NCBI GenBank assembly: GCA_934196125.1
Contig: CAKPVT010000024.1
Span: 1-31,805 of the forward strand
Length of the DNA: 31,805 nucleotides
Direction: 5' to 3'
DNA from: an uncultured Streptococcus sp.
Lineage (GTDB): Bacteria > Bacillota > Bacilli > Lactobacillales > Streptococcaceae
Shown: one piece after another, positions 7,219 to 14,845 of the stretch
Layout of the letters: every line of letters begins with the position of its first letter
Position numbering within the stretch: position 1 is the first letter of the stretch
Made by a program: the position numbers and the translations under genes
The notes under the pieces: generated by a model
What the model saw: only the letters and a program-made list of their open reading frames with translations
What the model was told of the DNA's origin: nothing
Databases searched by the model: none

Positions 7219-7250
7219 CGACCTACGTTGCGTTATTGCTTGGTAGGTCG
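7219..7250. repeat. inverted repeat over the end of the LtrC-like gene
   Basis: CGACCTAC (7219-7226) and GTAGGTCG (7243-7250) form a perfect 8-bp stem whose loop contains the stop codon at 7233-7235. The flanks AGTCA and TGACT extend the symmetry. There is no T tract. Confidence 0.6.
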
Positions 7251-10200
7251 ATTGACTTTTTTTGTTTGTTCTTCATTAGCAGGTGTTACCTGTTTGCTTT
7301 CCTCCTTAGCTTTTTGCAAACTTTGATAAAATGGATTTGTCGCTTTTGACAATTCACGTTTTTGATTTGCGGTTAATGTTTCATCTTTTGAAACTGTTAA
7401 GTTTTGATATTTTTCTAAATGCTTATCAATACGTTTCATAAGAGAGCTTGCTTCTTCTTGAACAATTTCAAGCTGTGCTTTTAGATTTTCTAGTCCATCT
7501 GGTTCTTGTGACCAAGAAGCAAGATAGGCAAATGAGTCATCACTTGTATCAAAACCTAAATGATTAGATACAACATAAGCCACTGACTCAGCTTGTATTT
7601 CTTTTGAAGAGCATGTTAGTTTACCTTCAAAACGTTCTGTTAAACTTTTCTTATTGTGTAATTCAGAATGTGCCATTCCATGAATTAGCGTTGAAAGAGT
7701 TTGCTCGTAAGTCATCCCTTTTTTGATTGTTATTTCATTTGTTTTTGGATTGTAAAAACCATCTGATTTTTCAAGTTCTCTAAAACGAATTGGAATACCA
7801 TTTTCTTTTTGTGAAATATCTCTTAATGAGCGATAAACATTTTGGTAATAGTCTTTAGTAATTTGTTCAGGAATACCACCACCCATTTTTGGTAAATTTA
7901 ATTCTTTTCCCTCTACAGGTGAGACTTGACTAACATCAAAAACAGGAACAGGCTTAAAGTAAGCGATTGTTTCTTTTTCTCCAGTTTCTGAATTAATGAC
8001 AGGATTACCGTCAGCATCTTTTTTAATAACAGTGACTGGCGCTTGAACATACAGAGCTTTTTCACCTTTGTTAACATGACCATTTCTTTTCTTCCATTCA
8101 TTGAAAGAAGCTACCATACTTGCTTCTGGGAATTGAGCTTTGATTAATTGAATGTTTCTTACAGAATAGTTATTAAAGTGTGACATTCCTTCAAGAAAGT
8201 TCTTATAGTTGTCACTATCAAAATAATCTTTAATTCCTTCTTGTAAATGTTGATTGAGTGATTCTGTATTTTTAGCTTTAATCATTTCTGATAATGTTAA
8301 GTCACGTTTACTCATTTCTTCTTTTCGACTGTCTGATGTATCTGATGGATTAGTGGCATCCGTACCACTAGCTTTTTCAACGCTATCTAAAATACCATCT
8401 CCATCCGTATCTGGACTGTATGGATTAGTACCTAGTGCAATTTCTTCATCATCTGTTAGACCATCACCATCAGAATCTTTTACTTTCTGATTTTCTTCTT
8501 GAATTTTTCGAAGCCAGACATCTTTATAAAAATCAGAATTTTCATCAAAGAGATTATCTGCTCTTGCTGCTTTAACAATAACATCAAAATTGTTATCATA
8601 TCTTTCAGCGTATTCATAGTATTTATCCCAAGCTGGATACAATTCTTCTGGAATATTAGCCCTGTTGTCTTTACCAATTTGAGCGCCGTTATTATAGACA
8701 GCATCTAAGACATGTGTAAAGTCCTTAGCAGTCACATCAGGTTGACTTGTCTCTGGCATTTCAACTTCTTCAAACTGTCTATTTTCGATAATTGACCTCA
8801 TTTCCTCACCGTTATCTTTGACATACTCTTCATTGATAGACAGTTGGTCGAGTTGACCATCACGCTGGCGATAAACAGCAAGAACAATGTTTTCTTTTCC
8901 CTGCAGACTTTCGGATAATTTTTCTTTCATTCGCATGACTGAAGCAGGAATACCAACACCATCAACATCCCTAATGGCGAGTAATAAATCTTCGTCATTA
9001 GTTTTGATCGCCTGAGATAAGTCAATCCGATTGAATTTTTCAACCTCCGATAGATCGTTAAAGACAAAGGACTGAGACGATAGGATATCTGGTAATAAAG
9101 GAAGAACCATTGATTTATCCTTAATAGCATGAGACACTTGGATATTGCCATAAGCCCCAATACCTTGGGCAAAATCATAAACCACTTGTTTCATCTCAAC
9201 TCCTTTTGGTGAGATACCAGTCAAGTGAGCGAAGTTTTCATCAGTAAACTGGACACTCAATTTTCCTAACGTCTCTCCGTCTTGATACAAATATGAGATG
9301 GTACTTCCTGATAGCTCTCTTAAATACCACTGAGCAGTTGCTTGTAAGCCTGGGGCAAATTTATTAAGCCTATTTAATTCTCCATTGGTAATAACATGAT
9401 ACCCTGGTTTTATGGTTGACATTCTCTCACCTTTAGTGGTAAACTTTAAGTGAGCAATGATAGGAAAATCAGGTTGTGGTTCGTCCACAACGGGCTTCGA
9501 TGCTGCCCCTGGAGATAAGTCTCCTAAAGAATCGGGATTGCGATGTGAATCGCCCGCATTGCTATATGGCTCTTGACTTCGGTCAGGAGTTTTTTTGTTG
9601 TCTACATCGATAATTTTTGGTGTGTGATAACTAGCAGTTTCAATGATGTCTTTCAAATCTTTTTGTGTCAACGTCACATTACCTGATAGGTTATCTAAAT
9701 GGTGATAAAGAGCATAATCAACATGATTAACAATATAATCGCCTGTACCAACATTTTCCATATAAGGATACTCAATCACAGTTCTGATTGCATTTGAAAA
9801 TAGCGATAAATAACTTGCTTGATACCCTTTTTGAGATAATCCTGCTAATCGTAGGTTAGCGTTACAAGCACTAATCGCCATCTCTCCCACAAGTCGAGTA
9901 GAGACTTCTGCTAATCCCAAGTCTTTTTGGTTCGTTTTAAGAGATTGATAGAGTCTATCTTGTTCTGGTGTTCCTTTTGTCTTGTAGGCATCCACGTTTT
10001 CATCTGTTACAGCTTTTAGTTGTTCCAGAATATCAGTTGAATAAAGGGTATCTAAACGCTTCTCCGTCAATGTTTGCATCGGGTGGGAATGTCCTAAACC
10101 ATTAAAAACCAGATAAGCATAAACATCATCATCCACGTTAATGGATAAGTCTCCAGAAGCAATCTTTTGCTTCACACTCTCTTCTAAATTTTTCGTTTCT

Positions 10201-10964
10201 TGTTTATAATCTTCATAGGAAATAGAGGTTTGCTGAGCATTTTCTTTATCGTGTTCCACGGAACCATAATGACGTTCGAGAAAGTCATCATCGATAATGA
10301 AAGCACCATAAGACTTCAATTCACCAACCGCTTCTTTTTGGGTATCTGAAAAAGATTCTAGGGATTTTTGCTCTACCCCATCAATATTCTTTTTTGGAAG
10401 AATACCCCCTGTTTTTTCTTGATTTTCTACCATTTGTATACTCTCCTTCTTCATTTGTTTAAGATAATCATTCCAATCCATTTTCTCTTGATTAGCCTGA
10501 CGTGGTGGTAAATCTGATACTACAGGAATACCATCCTCTTGTAAGCCTTTAACAAAATTTTGCCCTGCTTCATCATTATCAACCGCTAATGTAATCATAT
10601 CTGGATGCTCTTGTAACAGATTAGTGGTCTGATTTAAAGCATCTAAAGCACCTCTAATTTGCTCAGCTGACATGGTTTGAGAGTATTTACCATCGGTTAG
10701 CATATCAGCTACATAGCGACTAATAACACTCTTTTTAAGCCCATCCATAGCCACAAGTTTAACATCTTGTAACTCGTCTTTGTGTAGTTCGTAGTAAGAC
10801 ATCAAATCAATTGGGGCTTCCGCAAAGACTAAACGTTTTGGATTTCCAATATCTAAGCTAAAGCCAGCTGTACCATCCGAATTCTTCATAATTTGCTTAA
10901 GGCGTCCACGTTCAGGATGCTGTACACGATTTTCAACAATTCCTTGAAGACTAGCACCTATCAT
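7233..10964 (-). CDS. LtrC/ArdC-like multidomain protein, 5'-truncated
   Basis: The 1243-residue frame joins several domains. A TOPRIM-like part (about 45-140) has E49 in VFAEAPIDLM and the D-x-D of AVDNDEAGQ (D129, D131). A middle part (about 480-720) resembles PBECR-type or other element-borne domains (uncertain). Two calcium-type DxDGDG repeats (DSDGDGLTDDEE, DTDGDGILD) lie near 829-865. An ArdC-type ssDNA-binding domain (DUF1738) begins near 885, and a zincin-like metallopeptidase lies near 1040-1160. The peptidase motif reads HGMAH (1095-1099) instead of HExxH, so the catalytic glutamate is missing. The frame stays open for 14 codons above the ATG, which has no ribosome site, and then meets TGA at 11007-11009. 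The usual N-terminal zinc-ribbon part is therefore lost. Such proteins are thought to protect or process incoming single-stranded DNA. Confidence 0.85.
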   Translation of the reverse strand: MIGASLQGIVENRVQHPERGRLKQIMKNSDGTAGFSLDIGNPKRLVFAEAPIDLMSYYELHKDELQDVKLVAMDGLKKSVISRYVADMLTDGKYSQTMSAEQIRGALDALNQTTNLLQEHPDMITLAVDNDEAGQNFVKGLQEDGIPVVSDLPPRQANQEKMDWNDYLKQMKKESIQMVENQEKTGGILPKKNIDGVEQKSLESFSDTQKEAVGELKSYGAFIIDDDFLERHYGSVEHDKENAQQTSISYEDYKQETKNLEESVKQKIASGDLSINVDDDVYAYLVFNGLGHSHPMQTLTEKRLDTLYSTDILEQLKAVTDENVDAYKTKGTPEQDRLYQSLKTNQKDLGLAEVSTRLVGEMAISACNANLRLAGLSQKGYQASYLSLFSNAIRTVIEYPYMENVGTGDYIVNHVDYALYHHLDNLSGNVTLTQKDLKDIIETASYHTPKIIDVDNKKTPDRSQEPYSNAGDSHRNPDSLGDLSPGAASKPVVDEPQPDFPIIAHLKFTTKGERMSTIKPGYHVITNGELNRLNKFAPGLQATAQWYLRELSGSTISYLYQDGETLGKLSVQFTDENFAHLTGISPKGVEMKQVVYDFAQGIGAYGNIQVSHAIKDKSMVLPLLPDILSSQSFVFNDLSEVEKFNRIDLSQAIKTNDEDLLLAIRDVDGVGIPASVMRMKEKLSESLQGKENIVLAVYRQRDGQLDQLSINEEYVKDNGEEMRSIIENRQFEEVEMPETSQPDVTAKDFTHVLDAVYNNGAQIGKDNRANIPEELYPAWDKYYEYAERYDNNFDVIVKAARADNLFDENSDFYKDVWLRKIQEENQKVKDSDGDGLTDDEEIALGTNPYSPDTDGDGILDSVEKASGTDATNPSDTSDSRKEEMSKRDLTLSEMIKAKNTESLNQHLQEGIKDYFDSDNYKNFLEGMSHFNNYSVRNIQLIKAQFPEASMVASFNEWKKRNGHVNKGEKALYVQAPVTVIKKDADGNPVINSETGEKETIAYFKPVPVFDVSQVSPVEGKELNLPKMGGGIPEQITKDYYQNVYRSLRDISQKENGIPIRFRELEKSDGFYNPKTNEITIKKGMTYEQTLSTLIHGMAHSELHNKKSLTERFEGKLTCSSKEIQAESVAYVVSNHLGFDTSDDSFAYLASWSQEPDGLENLKAQLEIVQEEASSLMKRIDKHLEKYQNLTVSKDETLTANQKRELSKATNPFYQSLQKAKEESKQVTPANEEQTKKVNRPTKQ

Positions 10965-11011
10965 TTTTCCGTCATTATCACGATTATGTTTTTTCCAGTA
11001 GCTATTTCAAG

Positions 11012-11359
11012 TTGTCTTGGTCGGTTCGAAGAAATCTCAAGATTGAAACTAATGAGTATCATTATAAAAGACGACTATATCCCCTGACAGCAACAGAGCA
11101 TGTTCTCTATAAGTTGCATCCAAAACAGCTATTTCCTATCATCGGATTTCTTTTGCTTTTCGCATTTTACATTTGTTTCATGCTTTGGATTATGACATCT
11201 TTTTCAAATGACTTGAAAATAAAATTAACAGTTCTTATTATTGTAGGAGCAACTATGATTTTTTTATTCTATATAGCATTGCTTCCAACATCTCTACTTA
11301 TTAGAGGGATTTACCATTATTTAAAAAAACGAACCAAAGGAATAACTAAATCAAATTGA
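11012..11359 (+). pseudogene. membrane-protein fragment lacking a proper start
   Basis: This plus-strand frame of about 115 codons encodes two clear membrane segments (about residues 40-63 and 72-98) followed by a basic tail (YHYLKKRTKGITKSN). There is no ATG before the first membrane segment, no ribosome binding site, and the frame is open further upstream into the LtrC-like gene region. It looks like the 3' part of a gene cut at the same junction that removed the 5' end of the LtrC-like gene. I do not recognise the family. It overlaps the next minus-strand gene by 43 bases at its 3' end. Confidence 0.45.
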
Positions 11360-11508
11360 TAAAGAATAAAAGTCACTACTGCTAAGAATAAAGCAATGGA
11401 GGCCTTATCTCTGTCTATATAAGGGTCTTTATAAAGAATAAAGCCCCATATAAGATTTAGTAATAATAACAATTGACTAGCGTATTGAGTTGTTTCACCA
11501 AATGTCAT
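11317..11508 (-). CDS. small two-helix membrane protein
   Basis: Unrecognised. The 63-residue product has two hydrophobic stretches (SQLLLLLNLIWGFILY and ASIALFLAVVTFILYQF) separated by a charged turn (KDPYIDRDK), so it is probably an integral membrane hairpin. The ATG at 11508 is preferred because GAGGAG lies about 8 nt upstream; a frame to 11535 has no such site. It lies just downstream of the XRE regulator and probably shares its transcript. Confidence 0.6.
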   Translation of the reverse strand: MTFGETTQYASQLLLLLNLIWGFILYKDPYIDRDKASIALFLAVVTFILYQFDLVIPLVRFFK

Positions 11509-11541
11509 ATCATTTCTCCTCTGGTTATTAAGCATTTTAAC

Positions 11542-11895
11542 TCATGGTGCATTTAAGTTCTCCATTATCTGTTTGAGAATAGCTTTTTCTCTTTTATCTA
11601 GTTCCATATATTCCTGTAGCAGTTCAGATTTTTTGTGACTGATAGAAAAAAGCTCTTGCATCCATTTTGATGGAATAGTCCCCCTTGGATTTACTAGTGT
11701 TGGTGTATCATCGAGTCCTAGTAGATAAGGGATAGACACACCGAAAAAATCAGCTAGAATTTGAGCATTTTTACCATTCGGAATTCTAGTTCCTTGATTA
11801 TAATTTCCTAGAGTAGAATACCCTATCCCTGTTGCTTCACTTATTTCTTTTAGACTTAATTTGCTATCTTTAACAAGTAATTGAAAGGGTGTCAT
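11542..11895 (-). CDS. XRE-family transcriptional regulator
   Basis: The 117-residue protein has an N-terminal helix-turn-helix of the HTH_3 type (residues about 8-65): LSLKEISEATGIGYSTLGNY is the helix-turn-helix core, followed by a DFFGVSIPYLLGLDD ending typical of phage- and ICE-borne repressors. The C-terminal half is a helical, charged tail. The ATG at 11895 has a near-perfect AGGAGGA at 11904-11910; the longer frame to 11970 overlaps the upstream gene and is not favoured. It probably regulates the element. Confidence 0.88.
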   Translation of the reverse strand: MTPFQLLVKDSKLSLKEISEATGIGYSTLGNYNQGTRIPNGKNAQILADFFGVSIPYLLGLDDTPTLVNPRGTIPSKWMQELFSISHKKSELLQEYMELDKREKAILKQIMENLNAP

Positions 11896-11929
11896 CTTGT
11901 GTATCCTCCTATTTTTTCTTAATTCCTTA

Positions 11930-12136
11930 CTAAGAGGAATCTTCAAAACTAGCTGGGTTAACAGCATCAAATAACGTCAACTGAACAACATTAGTGTGAT
12001 AGGATTTTGAAGTTAATACTTGTTCTTCTACTGTTTCTTCTGATGGTGTTAAATCCTTACTGTTGTCATCAGAAGATTTGACTTCAAAAATTTCTAATGT
12101 TTCAATATCCATCACGAGCTCTAATTCATCAGCCAT
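11930..12136 (-). CDS. small acidic protein with a clamp-binding-like motif
   Basis: The 68-residue acidic protein has no recognised domain. Near the C-terminus it carries QLTLF (residues 52-56), which matches the bacterial beta-clamp binding consensus QL(S/D)LF, set in a region that looks unstructured. An AAAGGAC site lies upstream of the ATG. It is the first gene of the element as read from tRNA-Thr and probably shares a transcript with the XRE gene, 34 bases further on. A link to DnaN is inference from the motif alone. Confidence 0.6.
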   Translation of the reverse strand: MADELELVMDIETLEIFEVKSSDDNSKDLTPSEETVEEQVLTSKSYHTNVVQLTLFDAVNPASFEDSS

Positions 12137-12170
12137 TGTTTTGTGTCCTTTCGTTTTGATTTAGAAACAG

Positions 12171-12199
12171 AAAAAGAGGAACAGATTTCTCTGTTCCTC
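12171..12199 (-). terminator. terminator upstream of the element's first gene
   Basis: The perfect 10-bp stem GAGGAACAGA (12176-12185) / TCTGTTCCTC (12190-12199) with a TTTC loop runs on the minus strand into T5. It would stop transcripts entering the island from the tRNA-Thr side. Confidence 0.8.
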
Positions 12200-12340
12200 C
12201 TAGGTTTTCTCTATTTATTTTTCATTTCCCAAAACTCTAGACACTTACAGCAAATAATCAGCAAAAATAATTGCGAAAGTACTAACAATTTCCCAGCTTC
12301 AAACTGATTTCCGCCAGAAATTCTAAAACATTTTGTAGAC

Positions 12341-12364
12341 AAAAATCCTGATGATTATCAGGAT
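12341..12364 (-). terminator. tRNA-Thr terminator
   Basis: The perfect 8-bp stem ATCCTGAT (12345-12352) / ATCAGGAT (12357-12364) is followed on the minus strand by T5. It begins 12 bases after the tRNA 3' end. Confidence 0.8.
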
Positions 12365-12375
12365 CTAAAATTATC

Positions 12376-12448
12376 TGCCGATTGCAGGAATCGAACCTAC
12401 GACCTACGCGTTACGAGTGCGTTGCTCTACCGACTGAGCTAAATCGGC
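12376..12448 (-). tRNA. tRNA-Thr (anticodon CGU)
   Basis: A complete 73-base cloverleaf: acceptor GCCGATT/AATCGGC with discriminator A, D-stem GCTC/GAGC, anticodon loop CTCGTAA (anticodon CGT, reading ACG), and T-arm GTAGG-TTCGAAT-CCTGC. CCA is not encoded. The last anticodon-stem pair next to the loop is an A-C mismatch (31 and 39). Its 3' end abuts the mobile element, the usual attachment position for integrases. Confidence 0.95.
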
Positions 12449-12458
12449 TAACAAGGAC

Positions 12459-12486
12459 ATTATATCACTCAGCTAAAATTTGTCAA
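12459..12486 (-). promoter_or_regulatory. tRNA-Thr promoter
   Basis: Read on the minus strand: TTGACA (12486-12481), 16-bp spacer, TATAAT (12464-12459), the latter 10 bases before the tRNA 5' end. Both boxes are perfect. Confidence 0.85.
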
Positions 12487-12511
12487 TTAAATAATAAAAA
12501 TTAACACAAAA

Positions 12512-12542
12512 AACAAAAAAACTCCCCAAATGGGAAGTTTTT
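12512..12542 (-). terminator. fba terminator
   Basis: The hairpin AAACTCCCC / GGGAAGTTT (12519-12527 with 12532-12540, one mismatch) is followed on the minus strand by a T-rich tract. It lies just after the fba stop codon. Confidence 0.8.
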
Positions 12543-12558
12543 CTAAAACGACGTTTGA

Positions 12559-13440
12559 TTAAGCTTTGTTAGCTGAACCAAATACGTCGATACGTTCTTC
12601 AACAGCTTCTGTAATAGCTTCGAAACCTGGTTTCAAGAATTTACGTGGGTCGAAGAGTTTTTTCTTATCGTATTCTTCTTCGTTTGCTTCGTATTCAGCA
12701 ACAAATTTACGAGTAGCTTTAGCGAATGCAAGTTGACATTCAGTGTTAACGTTAACTTTAGCTACACCAAGTTTGATAGCTGCTTGAATTTGATCGTCAG
12801 GAATACCTGATCCACCGTGCAATACGATTGGGAATCCAGGAACAGCAGCAGTTATTTTTTCAAGGTGATCAAGGTGAAGACCTTTCCAGTTTGCTGGGTA
12901 TGGACCGTGGATGTTACCGATACCTGCTGCAAGGAAGTCGATTCCTGTAGCAACCATAGCTTTAGCATCTTCGATTGGAGCAAGTTCGCCGTCACCGATG
13001 ATACCGTCTTCTTCACCACCGATAGTACCAACTTCAGCTTCAACTGAGATACCTTTAGCGTGTGCTTTATCAACAACTTCTTTAGCTTTTTCAAGGTTTT
13101 CTTCAAGTGGAAGGTGTGAACCGTCGAACATAACTGAAGTGTAACCAACTTCGATACATTCTAATGCATCTTCAAAATGACCGTGGTCAAGGTGAATAGC
13201 AACTGGTACAGTAATACCCATTGATTCTACAAGGTTTTCAATAAGTGCTTTACAAAGTTTGTAACCACCCATGTATTTTGCAGCACCCATTGAAGTTTGG
13301 ATAAGGATTGGAGCTTTTTTAGCTTCTGCTGCACGTAAAATTGCTTGAGTCCATTCAAGGTTGTTTGTGTTAAATCCACCAACTGCATACCCGTTGTCAC
13401 GGGCTGCTTTGACAAATTTTTCCGCTGAAACGATCGCCAT
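12559..13440 (-). CDS. fba: class II fructose-1,6-bisphosphate aldolase
   Basis: This glycolytic enzyme splits fructose-1,6-bisphosphate into dihydroxyacetone phosphate and glyceraldehyde-3-phosphate using zinc. The 293-residue product is the usual class II length. HLDHG at 83-87 supplies catalytic D85 and zinc ligand H86; EVGTIGGEEDG, GNIHGPYP and LHGGSGIP are the other active-site signatures. AGGAGG at 13449-13454 fixes the ATG. It has its own promoter and terminator. Strong codon bias agrees with high expression. Confidence 0.98.
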   Translation of the reverse strand: MAIVSAEKFVKAARDNGYAVGGFNTNNLEWTQAILRAAEAKKAPILIQTSMGAAKYMGGYKLCKALIENLVESMGITVPVAIHLDHGHFEDALECIEVGYTSVMFDGSHLPLEENLEKAKEVVDKAHAKGISVEAEVGTIGGEEDGIIGDGELAPIEDAKAMVATGIDFLAAGIGNIHGPYPANWKGLHLDHLEKITAAVPGFPIVLHGGSGIPDDQIQAAIKLGVAKVNVNTECQLAFAKATRKFVAEYEANEEEYDKKKLFDPRKFLKPGFEAITEAVEERIDVFGSANKA

Positions 13441-13488
13441 TATATAGGCCTCCTATTTATTTTTTGGGATAATCCCTTTTACACGTAC

Positions 13489-13497
13489 ATTTTATCA
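13489..13497 (-). promoter_or_regulatory. probable fba extended -10 promoter
   Basis: The minus strand reads TGATAAAAT, an extended -10 element (TG-n-TAAAAT), about 50 bases before the start codon. The -35 region is poor (TAGCAA). Confidence 0.45.
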
Positions 13498-13622
13498 CAA
13501 ATCTCATCAGATTGCTAGCGTTACTTGAAATTTGACTGATTTTCTATGAAAAACACCCACAAATGACAAAATTTACTGAAAACGAAAGCTTTATTTCATA
13601 CTATTATTTTCCATTGAATAAC

Positions 13623-13648
13623 AAAAAAAGACAAGCCCTTGCTTGTCT
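13623..13648 (-). terminator. tRNA-Leu terminator
   Basis: The GACAAGC/GCTTGTC stem (13630-13636 with 13641-13647) and CCTT loop run on the minus strand into seven T, just after tRNA-Leu. Confidence 0.85.
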
Positions 13649-13652
13649 GCTC

Positions 13653-13738
13653 TGCGGAAAGAGGGACTTGAACCCTCACGATCTAAAGCGATCACAGGAT
13701 CCTTAGTCCTGCGCGTCTGCCAATTCCGCCATTTCCGC
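13653..13738 (-). tRNA. tRNA-Leu (anticodon AAG)
   Basis: An 86-base class II tRNA with acceptor GCGGAAA/TTTCCGC, the long variable arm expected for leucine, anticodon loop CTAAGGA (anticodon AAG, reading CUU) and T-arm GAGGG-TTCAAGT-CCCTC. CCA is not encoded. Confidence 0.95.
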
Positions 13739-13759
13739 TGTTCCTTAACAACACGTAAA

Positions 13760-13788
13760 ATTATATCAACTTATCTTTTTGCTGTCAA
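13760..13788 (-). promoter_or_regulatory. tRNA-Leu promoter
   Basis: A consensus sigma-A promoter on the minus strand: TTGACA (13788-13783), 17-bp spacer, TATAAT (13765-13760). The -35 box touches the stop side of the hydrolase gene. Confidence 0.85.
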
Positions 13789-13790
13789 CA

Positions 13791-14726
13791 CTATTTTTCA
13801 TATTTTTTCAAGAAAGTTGAATTTTTTTCAATGTATGCTTGAGGATCAGTTTCAAAGGATTTGGCATGTCCCGCACCTTTAACGATATACAATTCTTTCT
13901 CGCCTTGTGTGGCTTGATAATTCTTGTAAACCATACTTGTTGGCACAAAAGTATCATCACTGCCATGGATGAAAAGAACTGGACGTGTGTTATTTTTTAA
14001 TTGATTCACACTACTTGCTTGACCGTAAGAAAAGCCTGCACGAATTTTTGAAATGGCAGATACTTCATAAAGAATTGGGAAAGCTGGGAGATTATACATT
14101 TCTTTAGCTTGATATTTTAACTCATCCCAGACACTACTATAACCACAATCTTCAATAATATTAACAACTTGGTCAGGCAAACTTTCTTCACCAGAAGCCA
14201 TCATAACCGTCGCCGCTCCCATAGAAACACCAAACAAGGTAATTTCGCTGTCTGAATTTTGTTCAACTAGCAGATCCGCCCATTTTACGACGTTTAAGCG
14301 GTCGTTCCAGCCATATCCAATGATTTGCCCTTCGCTGTCACCGTGCGACATATTATCGGGCATAAGGACATTGTAACCTAGCTCATGAAACATCCAAGCA
14401 TAAGGCTTCATATCTTCCTTATCGTTTGTAAAGCCATGAACAACAATAACCGTTTTATTTGTTGCTGTTTCTGCAGGAACATACCAAGCATCTTGTTTTA
14501 AACCTTGGTTGGTCATCCAAAGCGTTTCTTTTGTCAGTTGGTCAAAACTCTGCTCATAGGCGTAGAGAGGGTTGTCTTTTGAATGACCATTATTATTAAT
14601 GAATGATTTTTCTTCACGAATTTGTGCTACATGGAAAAAATAAAAACTTGCTCCGACACTTACTACAAAAAGTAAAGCAATAATTCCTAATAAAATACGA
14701 CGTTTTCTAATTCTTATTTTTCTCAT
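13791..14726 (-). CDS. membrane-anchored alpha/beta hydrolase
   Basis: The 311-residue protein has a basic N-terminus, one membrane segment (about residues 10-32) and an extracytoplasmic alpha/beta hydrolase domain. The catalytic set is complete: the nucleophile elbow GVSMG (Ser about 168), an Asp in HGSDDTFVP and the His of GAGHAKSF; VVHGFTNDKED forms the oxyanion region. It resembles YqkD-type serine hydrolases; the substrate is unknown. The ATG at 14726 is used; a GTG two codons earlier is possible. A TATAAT at 14734-14739 would start transcription at or next to the ATG, and there is no Shine-Dalgarno, so the mRNA may be leaderless. Confidence 0.88.
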   Translation of the reverse strand: MRKIRIRKRRILLGIIALLFVVSVGASFYFFHVAQIREEKSFINNNGHSKDNPLYAYEQSFDQLTKETLWMTNQGLKQDAWYVPAETATNKTVIVVHGFTNDKEDMKPYAWMFHELGYNVLMPDNMSHGDSEGQIIGYGWNDRLNVVKWADLLVEQNSDSEITLFGVSMGAATVMMASGEESLPDQVVNIIEDCGYSSVWDELKYQAKEMYNLPAFPILYEVSAISKIRAGFSYGQASSVNQLKNNTRPVLFIHGSDDTFVPTSMVYKNYQATQGEKELYIVKGAGHAKSFETDPQAYIEKNSTFLKKYEK

Positions 14727-14733
14727 GCTCACT

Positions 14734-14739
14734 ATTATA
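14734..14739 (-). promoter_or_regulatory. -10 box directly upstream of the hydrolase ATG
   Basis: TATAAT on the minus strand lies 7 bases before the ATG at 14726. The -35 is weak (TTTATT, 16 bases upstream). Confidence 0.45.
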
Positions 14740-14792
14740 CTATTTTTTTCCTAAAAATAAAAGGGGTACAGATTCATTAGAATTGTATTATC

Positions 14793-14830
14793 AAAAAAAA
14801 CACTCCAAAGCTTTTAGCTTGAAGAGTGTT
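14793..14830 (-). terminator. pyrG terminator
   Basis: The AACACTC/GAGTGTT outer stem with an inner AAGC/GCTT stem runs on the minus strand into eight T, 16 bases after the pyrG stop. Confidence 0.85.
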
Positions 14831-14845
14831 AATCTGTTTTAGTGA

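Larger units (their letters stand above)
660..12375. mobile_element. tRNA-Thr-associated integrated element, apparently partial
   Basis: Everything between the rpmB-side RNA region and the 3' side of tRNA-Thr(CGU) is accessory: a transposase, Fic, a partition-like operon, MobC, a relaxase, an oriT-like region, an LtrC/ArdC-like protein and an XRE regulator. The gene set resembles the mobilization and maintenance part of streptococcal conjugative or mobilizable elements (Tn5252-like and others; family-level knowledge). No integrase, excisionase, VirB4/VirD4-type protein or lytic transglycosylase is seen. I found no copy of the tRNA 3' end at the left side, so both borders are approximate. Confidence 0.7.

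Noticed and set aside
12817..13148. Several ORFs inside fba on both strands
   Set aside because: Shadow frames of a highly codon-biased gene; none has a ribosome site or protein-like pattern.
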